A DNA stretch of 64,000 nucleotides from Gammaproteobacteria bacterium (GCA_021772975.1 JAJFKY010000002.1:62001-126000); one strand, 5' to 3'. Counted from the first letter of the stretch, positions 17,943 to 27,779 are shown. Notes: generated by a model from the sequence alone, not told the origin. Translations and numbers: made by a program.

Positions 17943-20180
17943 TTAAAGGCTGTTCAGAAACGCCTCATCCTGATCACGCCACCAGTCGCCGGCTTTCTGT
18001 CTGGCCTCCAGCGCGGTTGCCATGGCGTCAGTCGAACGGCCCAGGGACTGCAGGTTTTTGGCGCGCAGGATCAGATAGGGATAAGCTGGAGGCGACAGTA
18101 ATTCAGCCTCATCGAGATATTGCCGGGCAGCTTGCGGATCATTGGGGAGATGGCTTCTGACCAAAGCAAGGAGCGCGGCAATTTCCAGTTCTACTTCGTT
18201 GGACGATTGTGCCTCGCTGCGCATGGCCTGCAACTGTTTGCGCCCCAGGGTAGCGTTACCCAGCATCAGATTAATGCGTGCGATCAGCGCATCCACCTGC
18301 AGTTGCAAGTGCTGGTTGATGTCTTCACCGGCAGCATCGACCGCTGCCTGAATTTGATCGGGAAGTTCCGCAGGGTCCGGGTTCTGAGCAAGTTCGATCT
18401 CGAACAGCTTTAGCCGGGTCTCAAGCATCGCTTCGGGTTTGGCCAGTTGCGTGGCCAGCTCAAGTGCTCTTCGGGCATACACGATAGCGTTGTCGTAATC
18501 GTCGGCGGCCATTGCGGTTTCCGCCAGACTGACATTGGCGGTTTGTTGTGAGCTTAGCGAACCTGACTCCAATGCGAGTGCCAACGCTGCATTAGCCAGG
18601 TCTCTGGCCTGACTGAAATCACCGGAGAAACGAACCAGATGTGACAGCCGGACTTTGCCAAGAGCAACACCGGCGATATCACCCAACTGCTGGCGCACAT
18701 CATTGCTGATCGATAGATAATGTTCGGCCTGGGTGTATTGCCCCAGGCGCTGATAAACCTGTGCTGTACGGGACAACACGTTGGCGTAACCGGACCGGTC
18801 GCCGGCCTGATAAAACAGTTCGCTGGAGCTTTCCAACGCGCTCAATGCCTCATTCAGACGTCCTGTACCCATATAAACGCTGGCCAGGCTGTTTTTGCTG
18901 CTGGCAATCACGCGAGGATATTCCTGAGAGTCGATGCCGATGATGCTGGATTCCAGCACGGCAGCGGCGCGGGCATAGTTACCCTGATCGCGCAGTAGCA
19001 GGCCCAGATTAGAGGCAATGACGGCCCTGGGAATCGCGCTGTCGACATTATCCAGAGCAATCTGCAAACTGTCTGCGGCCTGTTGATAACGCCCCAGTTC
19101 GCGCAGGATAATGCCTTGCGCATTGTGGATTCGATAAAGCCAGAAAGGTGACGATTGTCGGCTTTCCAGGGTTTGCAGCAGGGCTAATCCGCGCTCACTT
19201 TGTCCCTGGCGGCGTAGCGTGATGGCCAGTTCGTAGCGCGCGAAGTCGAATTCCTGGTCTTCGGCCAGGCAGGCCTCGAACAGCGCCGCGGCGCGGTCCA
19301 GCTCACCGGCAAATTGGGCGGCCATGCCGCGTAACAGCGTTTCGGTGGCAAACGGGCTTTGCGACACAATGCCGCTGGCAATGCTGGTGTTTTCGCTGAG
19401 TTCGATGGTCGCCAGGATTTTGTCGATGCTGTCCTGCACCGGTTGATTGGTTCGGGTACCGGTTAACGGTCTATCCATCCGTTCTTTTTGTGCCTGCGCG
19501 ATACTGTAGATAAATCTGGTATCCGGGTTGCTGTCGTCAATCGCCAGACTGACGTTGATGATGTTGCTATCAGCATCAATGGGCTCATCGCCTTTGGCTA
19601 CACTTACCCGGTTACTGCCGGCGGCGGTGCCAATCACAAAATTCAGGTACTCCGCAAATGAACTCGAGAGCGATTCACCGTCACCGGCTTCGACAGCGCG
19701 TATCAGCCAGCGGCTCTGTCCGGAATCAGAGGCTTCATTGGTGACCGGGTTTTGACGGGTGAATAAAATTACGCTCAGCAGCAGGCCTGTCAGCAGCAAT
19801 AAGCCGAATCGCCAGCGTGCCCGCAATGTACTCGAACGAGCAGCCGTTGGCTCTGCTGCTGCAGATGCATCGCGTTTTTCGACCGGCGCCACAAATTTGT
19901 AACCGCGGCCATAACGCGTTGCGATGTGCTGGGGAGATTTAGCGGAATCCCCCAGCGCCTGGCGGATATCCTTGATCACCTGCGGGATCGAACTTTCCGA
20001 TAATGACTCATGCCCCCAGACCTCATTAAGAATGGACTCCTTGCTGACCACGGCGGGGGCTTTTTCAATCAGCAGTTTGAGCACCAGAAAAGCCGTGCCG
20101 CGCAGCGCTACAGTGCCGTTGTTGTTGCTCAGCGTTTCCCGAACAGGGTCGAGGGTGAACTCTCCAAACTGGTAAATCAT
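17943..20180 (-). CDS. membrane-anchored winged-helix (CadC/OmpR-type) regulator with TPRs
   Basis: A 745-residue protein. Residues 1-105 are an OmpR/CadC-type winged helix: IYQFGEFTLDP at the start, then LLIEKAPAVVSKESIL, EVWG and VIKDIRQALGD up to IATRYGRGYKFV. A basic linker leads to one TM at about 125-145, and the C-terminal 570 residues are extracytoplasmic with many TPR units from about 290 on. This ToxR/CadC-like plan senses an envelope signal and binds DNA from the membrane. ATG 20180 is chosen because upstream codons do not belong to the domain. It is the first gene of a block that separates DUF2339 from DUF3999; its targets are unknown. Confidence 0.85.
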   Translation of the reverse strand: MIYQFGEFTLDPVRETLSNNNGTVALRGTAFLVLKLLIEKAPAVVSKESILNEVWGHESLSESSIPQVIKDIRQALGDSAKSPQHIATRYGRGYKFVAPVEKRDASAAAEPTAARSSTLRARWRFGLLLLTGLLLSVILFTRQNPVTNEASDSGQSRWLIRAVEAGDGESLSSSFAEYLNFVIGTAAGSNRVSVAKGDEPIDADSNIINVSLAIDDSNPDTRFIYSIAQAQKERMDRPLTGTRTNQPVQDSIDKILATIELSENTSIASGIVSQSPFATETLLRGMAAQFAGELDRAAALFEACLAEDQEFDFARYELAITLRRQGQSERGLALLQTLESRQSSPFWLYRIHNAQGIILRELGRYQQAADSLQIALDNVDSAIPRAVIASNLGLLLRDQGNYARAAAVLESSIIGIDSQEYPRVIASSKNSLASVYMGTGRLNEALSALESSSELFYQAGDRSGYANVLSRTAQVYQRLGQYTQAEHYLSISNDVRQQLGDIAGVALGKVRLSHLVRFSGDFSQARDLANAALALALESGSLSSQQTANVSLAETAMAADDYDNAIVYARRALELATQLAKPEAMLETRLKLFEIELAQNPDPAELPDQIQAAVDAAGEDINQHLQLQVDALIARINLMLGNATLGRKQLQAMRSEAQSSNEVELEIAALLALVRSHLPNDPQAARQYLDEAELLSPPAYPYLILRAKNLQSLGRSTDAMATALEARQKAGDWWRDQDEAFLNSL

Positions 20181-20434
20181 CACTGGACCAACCGCACGCT
20201 CACGGCGAATGGCTGCTCTGATTATTCGGATAGCGGACAGTAACAGAGAAAAACCGCGAGTCAGGATAAAACAAAGCTTTGCTCTTATTTTAAAGTCCAC
20301 GTTATGTTAGCGGATTGGTGTAGTTACAGCCAGGTGCACACGCTCTGGCAGCGGCCTGGTGATCAGTTGGTCGCTGCCATGAATGAATCACGCAGCAGGA
20401 ATTTTGCATCCTGGGAGTGTTTCAGGCTCAGCGG

Positions 20435-21403
20435 CTAATTTTTGAGCCAGATGACCGCGGTGAATTCATAGCCGGGACTGCCTTTTTTGATCGCGCGTGG
20501 AGCGAGATACCCGGTATGTGGCTGGTAGCCAGGCCTGGCTTCCGAAATAGGCTCAATCTCACCGTTACTGGCGGTGTAGTCAAAGCTGCGGATAATCTCG
20601 TTATCCGATTGCCGGGAGATGGTAATTTCATACTCGCCGCTGCGGGTCCAGTCCGCCTTCATAAATGGTTTGGCGTTGGGCGAAGCCTGGCGATCATGCG
20701 GATGGTAAAGATGTGCCTCGATGCGTTGGTAATGTTTATTCGGAATACTGCCCTGGGTTAGTTTGGAGTGGGCAACCAGTTCGCCATTGCGTTTCATCTC
20801 GACCATAAACGGTTCCTGAAAGGCAGTTTCGGCAAAGTCTCGCTGGCCAGCCCAGAAGGACAAGACAGGCCAGTCGCTGCCCTGCCATTGGTCCATCTTA
20901 ATATGCGCGTAACGTGACCATGGACCGTGAAAGCGCAGCGCGGCATCCGGGTTGAACGCATCGCCAGACCCGATCCGTTCCAGGCTGACCGGAAATTGGT
21001 TGCCGGGTTGTCCATTAACCGAAAACTCGATGAGGTAGTTGCCGGGTTCGGTCAGCGTTACATCGGCCGGATTTTCCAGCGAGGCCCGTGCGATAACGCC
21101 AGCGCGGTTACGATATGCCGGATGAAACCGGAAGCTCGCCGCTTCGGAGCCATCGGAATGCAGCACGGTGATCCGTGCATCTAATGGTTCATCCGGAGCA
21201 AAGGCCAGGTCGTAGTCATCAAATGCGATCAGCCCCGAGCGGTCATCAAAATAAGTGTCCAGCAGCCCCTCGAACAGGAAGGTCGGCGGGTTCTCCGCAA
21301 ACACGGGTAATGCGCCGGAGGCAACCGTTAATAAGCACAGCAGCGCAGCGTTGCTCAGCATACCGCCTGACAAAGGTTTAACTATTCTCGCTATCATTTG
21401 CAT
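20435..21403 (-). CDS. hypothetical secreted beta-rich protein
   Basis: A 322-residue protein with a signal peptide (hydrophobic to about 28, cleavage near VFAE). The mature part is beta-rich with strand pairs such as ARITVLHSDGSEAASFRFHPAY and NYLIEFSVNGQPGNQFPVSL; it lacks Cys in the mature region and ends AVIWLKN. I do not recognise the family; the middle (residues about 60-150) could be an Ig-like or CARDB-like fold. ATG at 21403 has AGGA 9 bases upstream. It is on the same strand as the flanking regulator and repeat-protein genes, with gaps of 250 bases or more on both sides, so operon membership is uncertain. Confidence 0.7.
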   Translation of the reverse strand: MQMIARIVKPLSGGMLSNAALLCLLTVASGALPVFAENPPTFLFEGLLDTYFDDRSGLIAFDDYDLAFAPDEPLDARITVLHSDGSEAASFRFHPAYRNRAGVIARASLENPADVTLTEPGNYLIEFSVNGQPGNQFPVSLERIGSGDAFNPDAALRFHGPWSRYAHIKMDQWQGSDWPVLSFWAGQRDFAETAFQEPFMVEMKRNGELVAHSKLTQGSIPNKHYQRIEAHLYHPHDRQASPNAKPFMKADWTRSGEYEITISRQSDNEIIRSFDYTASNGEIEPISEARPGYQPHTGYLAPRAIKKGSPGYEFTAVIWLKN

Positions 21404-21662
21404 TATTGAAATTCCTGGTGAAGTGGACTTGAAGCCTAGCTTGTGACGTGTTCGCAATCCCGATTGTGGAATGAAATGGCATGCAAAGTTGTTTCGGTAG
21501 AACACCAGTTTTACTGGTTTGATCAACCTTTTGATCCGCTCTCAGAATCATCAAACAACACGCCACGCTGCTGCCTGTCAGAGCGAAAATGTTAATGCCT
21601 TAATGATTTTCAGATGATTACTCTGCATGGCTCTACGCTGGCCTGTTTATTCAGGATTCGGG

Positions 21663-23816
21663 TTATTCAAAACCATCAATCAGCAGGTCATCAGCAGCCA
21701 GAAAAATGGCGCCGACCTGTTGGTCGTCGGTGAGTTGCAGGTTGCAGATCTGACCGCTGCAGGCTCCGGTAAAATTCTGGAAACTGGCGTCGTTGTCGGG
21801 TGTGGCGGTCAGGGTAATGTTGGTGTTGGCCGGATAACTGGCGCTGCAGACACCGGGACAATCGATTATCCCGGTGCTGTCCGTGATGCTGCCTGGACCA
21901 GTGACATTGACGTTGAGCGTCGGGTTGTTCATAACGGCGGCAAATCGCGCGGTAGCGCCACGGCTTACGGTGAGCTCCACGGTGCAGATGTTGCTGGTGG
22001 TTTTCGCACACACACCACCCCAGCCGGTAAACTCGCTACCGGCTTCCGGGGTTGCGGTCAGGGTGACTATGGTGCCCTGCGGATAGATTTGCTGACAGTC
22101 AATCGGGCAGTCGATGCCGCTCGGATTGCTGGTCACACCGCCCATTGCATCACCGGGTGCATCAATCAGCACATTCAGCAGGACCGGTTCCAACTCGAAA
22201 CTGGCCGTCACGTCGCGCATCTGGTCCATGCTTACCTGACAGGCGCCGTTACCCGAACAGTCGCCGCCCCAGCCGTTAAACGTACTGGCGCTGGCCGGCG
22301 TTGCCATCAGACTGACCAGGGTACCGACCGGGTAGCTGGCAGTGCAGGCATTCGGACAGTTAATGCCGCCGGGACTGCTGTTGATACTGCCGCTGCCATT
22401 GCCGAGTACGCTGGTCTGCAGGGTGAAATCGTCAACCGGATATTGCAGTTCTATCGCGCCGGCATCGCAGATATCGCCACCCATGCCGGGTCCGCCGGCA
22501 CGCGGGTTACCGACCTGGTCGGGCAGACTCAGGTCACAATTAAAACTGGCTTCGCTGAAGTCTACCGCCGGACCGTCGCGCAAAGGCAGATAGTGATCGC
22601 CATTGCGCATCGGGTCGACGATATTGCGGAAGTCATCGCTGAAGGTGTCGAGCTGGGCCGTGCAGTTATCCTGGTTATCCAGTACGTTGCCGTCAAACGA
22701 CATAAATGTTTGTGACGGGAAATTGCTCTGGCAGTCGGTACCAACAATCATGTTTTGCACAAGCTGTCCATTGCCATGCAAGATACTGCTGCCGTAGATG
22801 ACCAGCCCACTGCCGCCGCTGGCTTCCTGCACAAACAGTCCATCACCGGATGCTGCGCCCGGGCAGGCCTCGGCGTCATTCAATACCAAGGTACTGCGAA
22901 CCAGCTGTACCAGCACATCTTCACCGATCGCTCCGGTGTCCGCGACGGCCACCAGATGAATACCACCGCCGATCCGGCCCTTATTGTCGGCAATGGTTGA
23001 GTCATTAAAGATGGCGAAAGCACCCGCTGAGCTGGTGGCCTCAATCCGCAGTGCACCGCCGGTACCGACGGAGTTGGCGCCGCGCAAGCTGGTGCTGCAA
23101 TCGTTGGCGGCATTGTTCAGCAGCGCGGAACGATTGACGGTCAGTGAACCGTTGAACTGGGCAATCGCGCCACCGCCGGTTTGTGGGCTGGTGCTTTCAG
23201 TGCTGTTACCTTGCAACCGGCTGTGGTTAATTTCGACGGTACTGTCATCCAGTCGTAATGCTCCACCAAAAGCGAATATGTCCCGTGCCTCATTGCCAAT
23301 GATAGCTACCGTGTCAATGGTCAGGTTGCTGCTGCTGGCAAGCAGCGCACCACCACCGGTCATGGGCGTGACCGAGCGGCCACCGGACAGGGTCAGATCA
23401 CGAAGGCTATGCGTGCCGCCGTTAAATTCCAGCAATCGAAAACTTTCGTTGCTGAACGTATCGCGGCTGATGATCGAATTGAAACCCTGAATCTCCAGGT
23501 TATCGGTGATCACTGGCAGGGCATTGTTGCCGCTGTCATAGGGCATTCTGAACTGGTAGTTAAAACTGGCTGCCAGCTGCAGGATGTCATCACCAGTGCC
23601 GCCATTACAGTCGGCATTGATATCGCGATTCTGATTGGCATTTTCGATGGCTTCGATCAGGCTGCACTGGCCATCATCAAGCTCCGGGCTGACGATTGGA
23701 TCAACCTGAATGACGGCACTCCAGGCAGCACAGCTCCAGAATATCAGCCCAGGAATCAGCAGGCTTCTCAGCGCGGTTGTGCGAAGTAAACCGATCGATG
23801 CATTCGTGGTGTGCAT
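21663..23816 (-). CDS. secreted CSLREA-like beta-helix protein with InlB-type repeats and DGFE tail
   Basis: A 717-residue exported protein. Residues 1-34 are a signal peptide ending AAWSA. CSLIEAIENAN at about 50 is a CSLREA-type motif. A right-handed beta-helix with choice-of-anchor features fills to about 470 (SLRDLTLSGG, AVDFSEASFNCDL). Three Cys-containing InlB B-like/bacterial repeats of about 85 residues follow (each with ...CP..C...YP.GT.V.L.ATP and GWGG.C). The protein ends in DDLLIDGFE, resembling the short D-G-F-E tail found on many secreted proteins in Lysobacterales. Start at 23816 gives the signal peptide; the SD is weak. Probably surface-displayed or secreted. Confidence 0.8.
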   Translation of the reverse strand: MHTTNASIGLLRTTALRSLLIPGLIFWSCAAWSAVIQVDPIVSPELDDGQCSLIEAIENANQNRDINADCNGGTGDDILQLAASFNYQFRMPYDSGNNALPVITDNLEIQGFNSIISRDTFSNESFRLLEFNGGTHSLRDLTLSGGRSVTPMTGGGALLASSSNLTIDTVAIIGNEARDIFAFGGALRLDDSTVEINHSRLQGNSTESTSPQTGGGAIAQFNGSLTVNRSALLNNAANDCSTSLRGANSVGTGGALRIEATSSAGAFAIFNDSTIADNKGRIGGGIHLVAVADTGAIGEDVLVQLVRSTLVLNDAEACPGAASGDGLFVQEASGGSGLVIYGSSILHGNGQLVQNMIVGTDCQSNFPSQTFMSFDGNVLDNQDNCTAQLDTFSDDFRNIVDPMRNGDHYLPLRDGPAVDFSEASFNCDLSLPDQVGNPRAGGPGMGGDICDAGAIELQYPVDDFTLQTSVLGNGSGSINSSPGGINCPNACTASYPVGTLVSLMATPASASTFNGWGGDCSGNGACQVSMDQMRDVTASFELEPVLLNVLIDAPGDAMGGVTSNPSGIDCPIDCQQIYPQGTIVTLTATPEAGSEFTGWGGVCAKTTSNICTVELTVSRGATARFAAVMNNPTLNVNVTGPGSITDSTGIIDCPGVCSASYPANTNITLTATPDNDASFQNFTGACSGQICNLQLTDDQQVGAIFLAADDLLIDGFE

Positions 23817-24096
23817 GAAACAACCCGAGTGTGACAGTTGTGCCAAACTACCATCGTCCGCGGCAGCAATCATAAAAACAGTCTGAATGATTATGAAACA
23901 CCATGATAATTCAATAAAAACAGATAGTTATGTCGGTTTTTCTGAGTGGTTTTGTCACAGTAGAGTGACGGTCAAGATCGATTTCAGCATGCTCAGTCGT
24001 TGCTGACTGGCTGGATCGGCATGATCTGGCGGATAGCAGCGCTGGCGGATAGTGAGCGTGACTGCAAAGCTGTTGGCCATTCGATGGCTGTTATGA

Positions 24097-24286
24097 AACG
24101 GCGCTGGTTCAGGCCGGCCTGTCGATATTTTGGACGCTGCCAGGTTCAAGCATTGTCTTGAGCATTATGGTGATGGCTTCCAAAAGCGGCCGGCGTAGCA
24201 TCCGGGTTGCGGTGGCGGCATTATTGGGCGTGGTGGTTAAACGGTTTAGTATGAATCTGGTAAACAGCAGACTCAGGAGTGATCCG
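24097..24286 (+). pseudogene. decayed duplicate of the DUF2339 gene 3' end
   Basis: About 190 bases here align with 17612-17790 of the DUF2339 gene: both contain CTGTCGATATT, TGGACGCTG, TCATGGCTTCC/TGATGGCTTCC and GGGTGTGGTGGT/GGGCGTGGTGGT. One frame reads VMASKSGRRSIRVAVAALLG against IMASRRYWRNVWIAAAILLG in the intact protein. The frame runs on into the DUF3999 gene without a stop, but the DUF2339-like part lacks a start and the conserved ending. It lies where the end of DUF2339 would sit in the usual DUF2339-DUF3999 operon. The rest of 23817-24096 shows no gene. Confidence 0.75.
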
Positions 24287-25744
24287 ATGTTAAGCGTTAT
24301 ATCCAGCCCTGGTCTGGTCAGGCCAGGTGTGATCCTAATGGCGGCACTATTGACCGCGGGTTCGGTGGGGGCCAATGAATGGCGGCCGCAGGATTTTGCC
24401 TACGGCATAACCATCACACCGGGCGATGACAGCGCGTTGCAGGCCGTCGAGTTGCCCGCGCATTATTATCAGCACAGTGCCCGCCGGGGCGGTGGTGATC
24501 TGCGCGTGTTTGACAGCGCCGGCCAGCCAGTGCCGCATTTGATTGAAAGTCCGGTCAGCAGTGAATTTCGGGTGGCGGATCATCAGCTGCCGTTGTTTCC
24601 GGTCTATGCTCCGGAGCGCAGCGAGCTGGACAGCCTGTCGCTGCAACTGGAGCGGCGCGCGGACGGTTCGCTGATCAATATCAGCTCGCAATCACCGGCA
24701 ACAAGTCCGGACGTGCAAGTTATCGCCTATATTATCGATGCCAGTCAGGCCAATCAGCGCTATGCCCAGGCCAGGCTAAGTCGTTTGAGCTTTAACTGGT
24801 CGGAGCCGGAATATGGCGTGATCAACCAATTGCAACTGGATGCCAGTGACAATCTCAATGACTGGTTACCGCTCAGCTCCGGGCAAAGCCTGTCACGGTT
24901 GGAATATGCCGGGCAAACCCTGGGTAAAAAGGATATCAAACTGGCCGGCAGGACGGGCGCTGATTATCTGCGGTTAAGCTGGCCCGCTGGCCAGTCGCCA
25001 GTGATTCTGGATTCCGTGAATGGGCGCTACACCTGGACCCAGCTCAATCAAGCCATTGAGCTGCGGATGTTACCGGTGCCGATAACGCCTGTCTCCGAAG
25101 CCCTGACTGAGCTGGAAGCTGGTGCTTATATTTTTGCTACCGGTGGACAGTTCCCGTTGGAGCAGTTGAGTTTTACCGCACGCTCCGATGGCGGCAATCA
25201 GTTTTTCTCGGGCAGCCTGTACACCCGGCTGAGGGATAATTCGCGCTGGCTAAAGCACAGTGAGTTTGAACAGTTTGTGCTGAATGAGCGGGCCGGCAAG
25301 GTCACCAGTGAAGCGCATGAAATGCAACGCAATCGCGCGCGGCACTGGTTGATCCGCTGGACCTTCCCACCTGCGCTGGCCGAGCAGGGACTGGTTTCGG
25401 CCCGGCTCGGCTGGCGCCCCGAGCGCTTACTGCTGCTGGCTCAGGGTCAGCCACCCTTCACACTCGCTTATGGCAACCCGGAGGTGCCGGCGCTAAATGA
25501 TCAGCAAACCCGTTGGTTTTACAGCCTGCCGGAGGCCATGCAGAAACCGGACGCCCCGGTCGCAGCCAGCCTGGGTGATCCCCTTGCTCTGGGTGGGCCA
25601 GTGCTCCAGCACCCAACCGGGCAAGCCCCGAACTGGCGAAAGATATTGTTGTGGTCGGTACTGGTGATCGGTGTGTTACTGATGTTGTGGATGGCCAGCC
25701 GTCTGTATCAACAAATGAATCAGGCTGACAGGCCGGAAGCATAA
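24287..25744 (+). CDS. DUF3999 membrane-anchored protein
   Basis: A 485-residue protein with an N-terminal signal/TM segment (to about 30, GSVGAN), a large beta-rich periplasmic domain (WRPQDFAYGITITPGDDSAL, LFPVYAPERSELDSLSLQLER) and a C-terminal TM (about 448-468) followed by a short basic/acidic cytoplasmic tail. This is the DUF3999 layout; function unknown, presumed to work with DUF2339 in the envelope. ATG 24287 is chosen because AGGAG sits 7 bases before it; an in-frame upstream TTG at 24158 only adds the degenerate DUF2339 remnant. Confidence 0.85.
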   Translation: MLSVISSPGLVRPGVILMAALLTAGSVGANEWRPQDFAYGITITPGDDSALQAVELPAHYYQHSARRGGGDLRVFDSAGQPVPHLIESPVSSEFRVADHQLPLFPVYAPERSELDSLSLQLERRADGSLINISSQSPATSPDVQVIAYIIDASQANQRYAQARLSRLSFNWSEPEYGVINQLQLDASDNLNDWLPLSSGQSLSRLEYAGQTLGKKDIKLAGRTGADYLRLSWPAGQSPVILDSVNGRYTWTQLNQAIELRMLPVPITPVSEALTELEAGAYIFATGGQFPLEQLSFTARSDGGNQFFSGSLYTRLRDNSRWLKHSEFEQFVLNERAGKVTSEAHEMQRNRARHWLIRWTFPPALAEQGLVSARLGWRPERLLLLAQGQPPFTLAYGNPEVPALNDQQTRWFYSLPEAMQKPDAPVAASLGDPLALGGPVLQHPTGQAPNWRKILLWSVLVIGVLLMLWMASRLYQQMNQADRPEA

Positions 25745-25855
25745 ACCAATGCAAGCGCGGTCAGGCAAACGCCGCCGGTTGTCAGCGGTCGGCGTGCGTC
25801 TCAGTCAGGCATAATACTGGCCGGCATTATTTTTGCTAAGCAACAGGAATCGATC

Positions 25856-27523
25856 ATGATGCATCCCCAACTCAAACTGCCGAGGCTGTTAATTGCTTCG
25901 CTTGGATTATTGCTGCTGACCAACAGCAGTACCGCACGGAATAATGAGGCCGAGCCTGTGGCCGCTGGCGGCTATGCTGAGCTGACAGCCCTGTTCAATG
26001 ACTGGCGGGCGTTTGAGCGTCCAGCCATGCAGGCCGGGGTACCCGATTACAGCACGGCGGCGATGACGCTCAAGCATCAGCGGTTGAAGGATTATCAGCA
26101 GCGCCTGCAGGCCATTGAGATCAGTCAATGGCCGATCGAGCAGCAGGTTGATTATCATCTGGTGCGTGCGGAAATGAATGGTCTGGATTTTAATATTCGG
26201 GTGTTGAAGCCATGGCAGCGTGACCCGGCGTTCTATACCTCCATCTGGACCTATCAAAGCGACACGCCTGCGCATGAAGGCCCCACCCACGCAGCGATTA
26301 TTGAACTATGGACATATGAATTTCCTTTGTCCTCCGCAGCAGAGGCAGGCTTAACCGCTGAGTTAAAAACTATCCCACCGTTGTTACAGCAGGCCCGCGT
26401 CAATCTGACCGGCAATGCACGTGAGCTGTGGATAGCAGGTATTAAAAACATTACCGATCAGGTTCGTGACCTGGATGAGTTGGATGAAAAAGCCTCTCAA
26501 TCCGGTGAGGCATTTAAATCGGCATTAAGCAGTGCCAGACAAGCCAGCGTGGCATTTGTTGAATGGCTGGAACAACAATCCGCCAGCAAAACCGGTCCAT
26601 CAGGTATTGGTAAAGACAATTACACCTGGCATTTACAGAATGTGCATCTGGTGCCACTAAACTGGGAACAGGAAGTCAGCTTGTTACAGCGCGAGCTGGA
26701 TCGAGCACATGCCTTTTTACGTCTGGAAGAGCATCGCAACAGAAACCTTCCACCATTAAAAGCTATTGCTAGTGCCGAAGAATACCAGCAGCGGGCAGAG
26801 GCGTCGGTCACCCAATATATGGCGTTTTTAAAAGCACAGGATATTCTGCCTATTAAAGATTATATGGATCCGGCGATTCGGGCTCGTACCGGTGAATTTG
26901 TGCCACCAGAAACCCGTAATTTTTTCTGGACGGCGGTACATTTCGAACCGATCACTTTATGGACCCACTTCTATCACTGGTTTGATCTGGCCCGGATGCA
27001 GGCCGAGCCACACGCCAGTCCGATCCGCCGTGGTCCACTTTTGTACAACATCTGGGACAGCCGGGCCGAGGGGCTGGCTACCGGTGTTGAGGAAATGCTG
27101 ATGCACGCCGGACTCTACGATGACAACCCCCGGGCTCGCGAGATCGTGTATATCATGCTGGCGCAGCGGGCGGCCAGAGGTTTGGGGTCGTTATACGTGC
27201 ACGCCAATCAGTTCACCATGCAGCAGGCGCGTGACTTTCATGTGGAGTGGACCCCGCGGGGCTGGATGCGTGACGATCTGGACCTGCTGGGTTTCGAGCA
27301 ATTGCTGTATCTGCGTCAGCCGGGTTACGGCAGCAGTTATGTGACCGGCAAGTATTTGCTGGAGAGGTTGCTGGCGGAGCGGGGCAGGCAGCAGCGCCAG
27401 GGTTTTAAACTGAAAGATTTTTTTGCCGAACTCAATCAGGCTGGTTTAATTCCGGTATCGCTGCTGCATTGGCAGTTGAGCGGTGATGATAAGGATATTC
27501 AGCGTTTACTGAAGTCCGAGTAG
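25856..27523 (+). CDS. DUF885 family protein, putative metallo-carboxypeptidase fold
   Basis: A 555-residue secreted protein (signal peptide to about 26). DUF885 landmarks include QVDYHLVRAEMNGLDFNIRV, the EGLATGVEEMLMHAGLYD segment and the C-terminal YGSSYVTGKYLLERLL. In many DUF885 proteins the central motif is EGWALY.E next to an HExxH-like helix; here EGLATGVEE replaces it and no HExxH is visible, so peptidase activity is doubtful. The DUF885 fold is shared with M32-type carboxypeptidases by established fold comparison. It stands alone between DUF3999 and a repeat-bearing gap. Confidence 0.78.
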   Translation: MMHPQLKLPRLLIASLGLLLLTNSSTARNNEAEPVAAGGYAELTALFNDWRAFERPAMQAGVPDYSTAAMTLKHQRLKDYQQRLQAIEISQWPIEQQVDYHLVRAEMNGLDFNIRVLKPWQRDPAFYTSIWTYQSDTPAHEGPTHAAIIELWTYEFPLSSAAEAGLTAELKTIPPLLQQARVNLTGNARELWIAGIKNITDQVRDLDELDEKASQSGEAFKSALSSARQASVAFVEWLEQQSASKTGPSGIGKDNYTWHLQNVHLVPLNWEQEVSLLQRELDRAHAFLRLEEHRNRNLPPLKAIASAEEYQQRAEASVTQYMAFLKAQDILPIKDYMDPAIRARTGEFVPPETRNFFWTAVHFEPITLWTHFYHWFDLARMQAEPHASPIRRGPLLYNIWDSRAEGLATGVEEMLMHAGLYDDNPRAREIVYIMLAQRAARGLGSLYVHANQFTMQQARDFHVEWTPRGWMRDDLDLLGFEQLLYLRQPGYGSSYVTGKYLLERLLAERGRQQRQGFKLKDFFAELNQAGLIPVSLLHWQLSGDDKDIQRLLKSE

Positions 27524-27528
27524 GCTGG

Positions 27529-27555
27529 TGGTCGCCCGCAAGCGTGCTCCTACAA
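27529..27555. repeat. degenerate REP-like element
   Basis: GTCGCCCGCAAGCGTGCTCC at 27531 onward is a near copy of the element at 27757-27779, with one base breaking the palindrome. It lies just after the DUF885 stop. Confidence 0.55.
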
Positions 27556-27724
27556 AATCCGGCACATCAACCTTGGTGCCGGTAAATACCTCTACAGCAA
27601 GAACTGGCACTGGATACCCAGTCACTCAGCCTGGAAGAATCGCTATAAGAGCTTTTGATTGAACTGGAATGCATGGCGTTGCTGGCGATCCAGCGCTAAT
27701 CGCTGCTCCATTGACATTAAAACT

Positions 27725-27779
27725 GTAGGAACCCGCTTGCGGGTGACCTGATGAATGTCGCCCGCAAGCGGGCTCCTAC
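27725..27779. repeat. inverted pair of REP-like palindromic elements
   Basis: Two 23-base units, 27725-27747 (GTAGGAACCCGCTTGCGGGT...) and 27757-27779 (its inverted form), face each other across 9 bases. Each contains an internal GC-rich palindrome (CCCGC..GCGGG). This is the head-to-head arrangement of REP/BIME elements, which can stabilise mRNA ends or bind gyrase/IHF. The rest of the 420-base gap 27524-27943 has no convincing gene. Confidence 0.7.

Noticed and set aside
21627-22715. Long plus-strand frame of 362 codons
   Set aside because: It lies wholly antisense to the CSLREA/InlB-repeat gene, whose signal peptide, motifs and repeats are clear; the frame has no domain sense.
27600-27712. 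Fragment resembling a DprA C-terminal tail (ELLIELECMALLAIQR)
   Set aside because: Only about 15 residues look similar, a stop precedes them, and no other DprA part is present; chance cannot be excluded.
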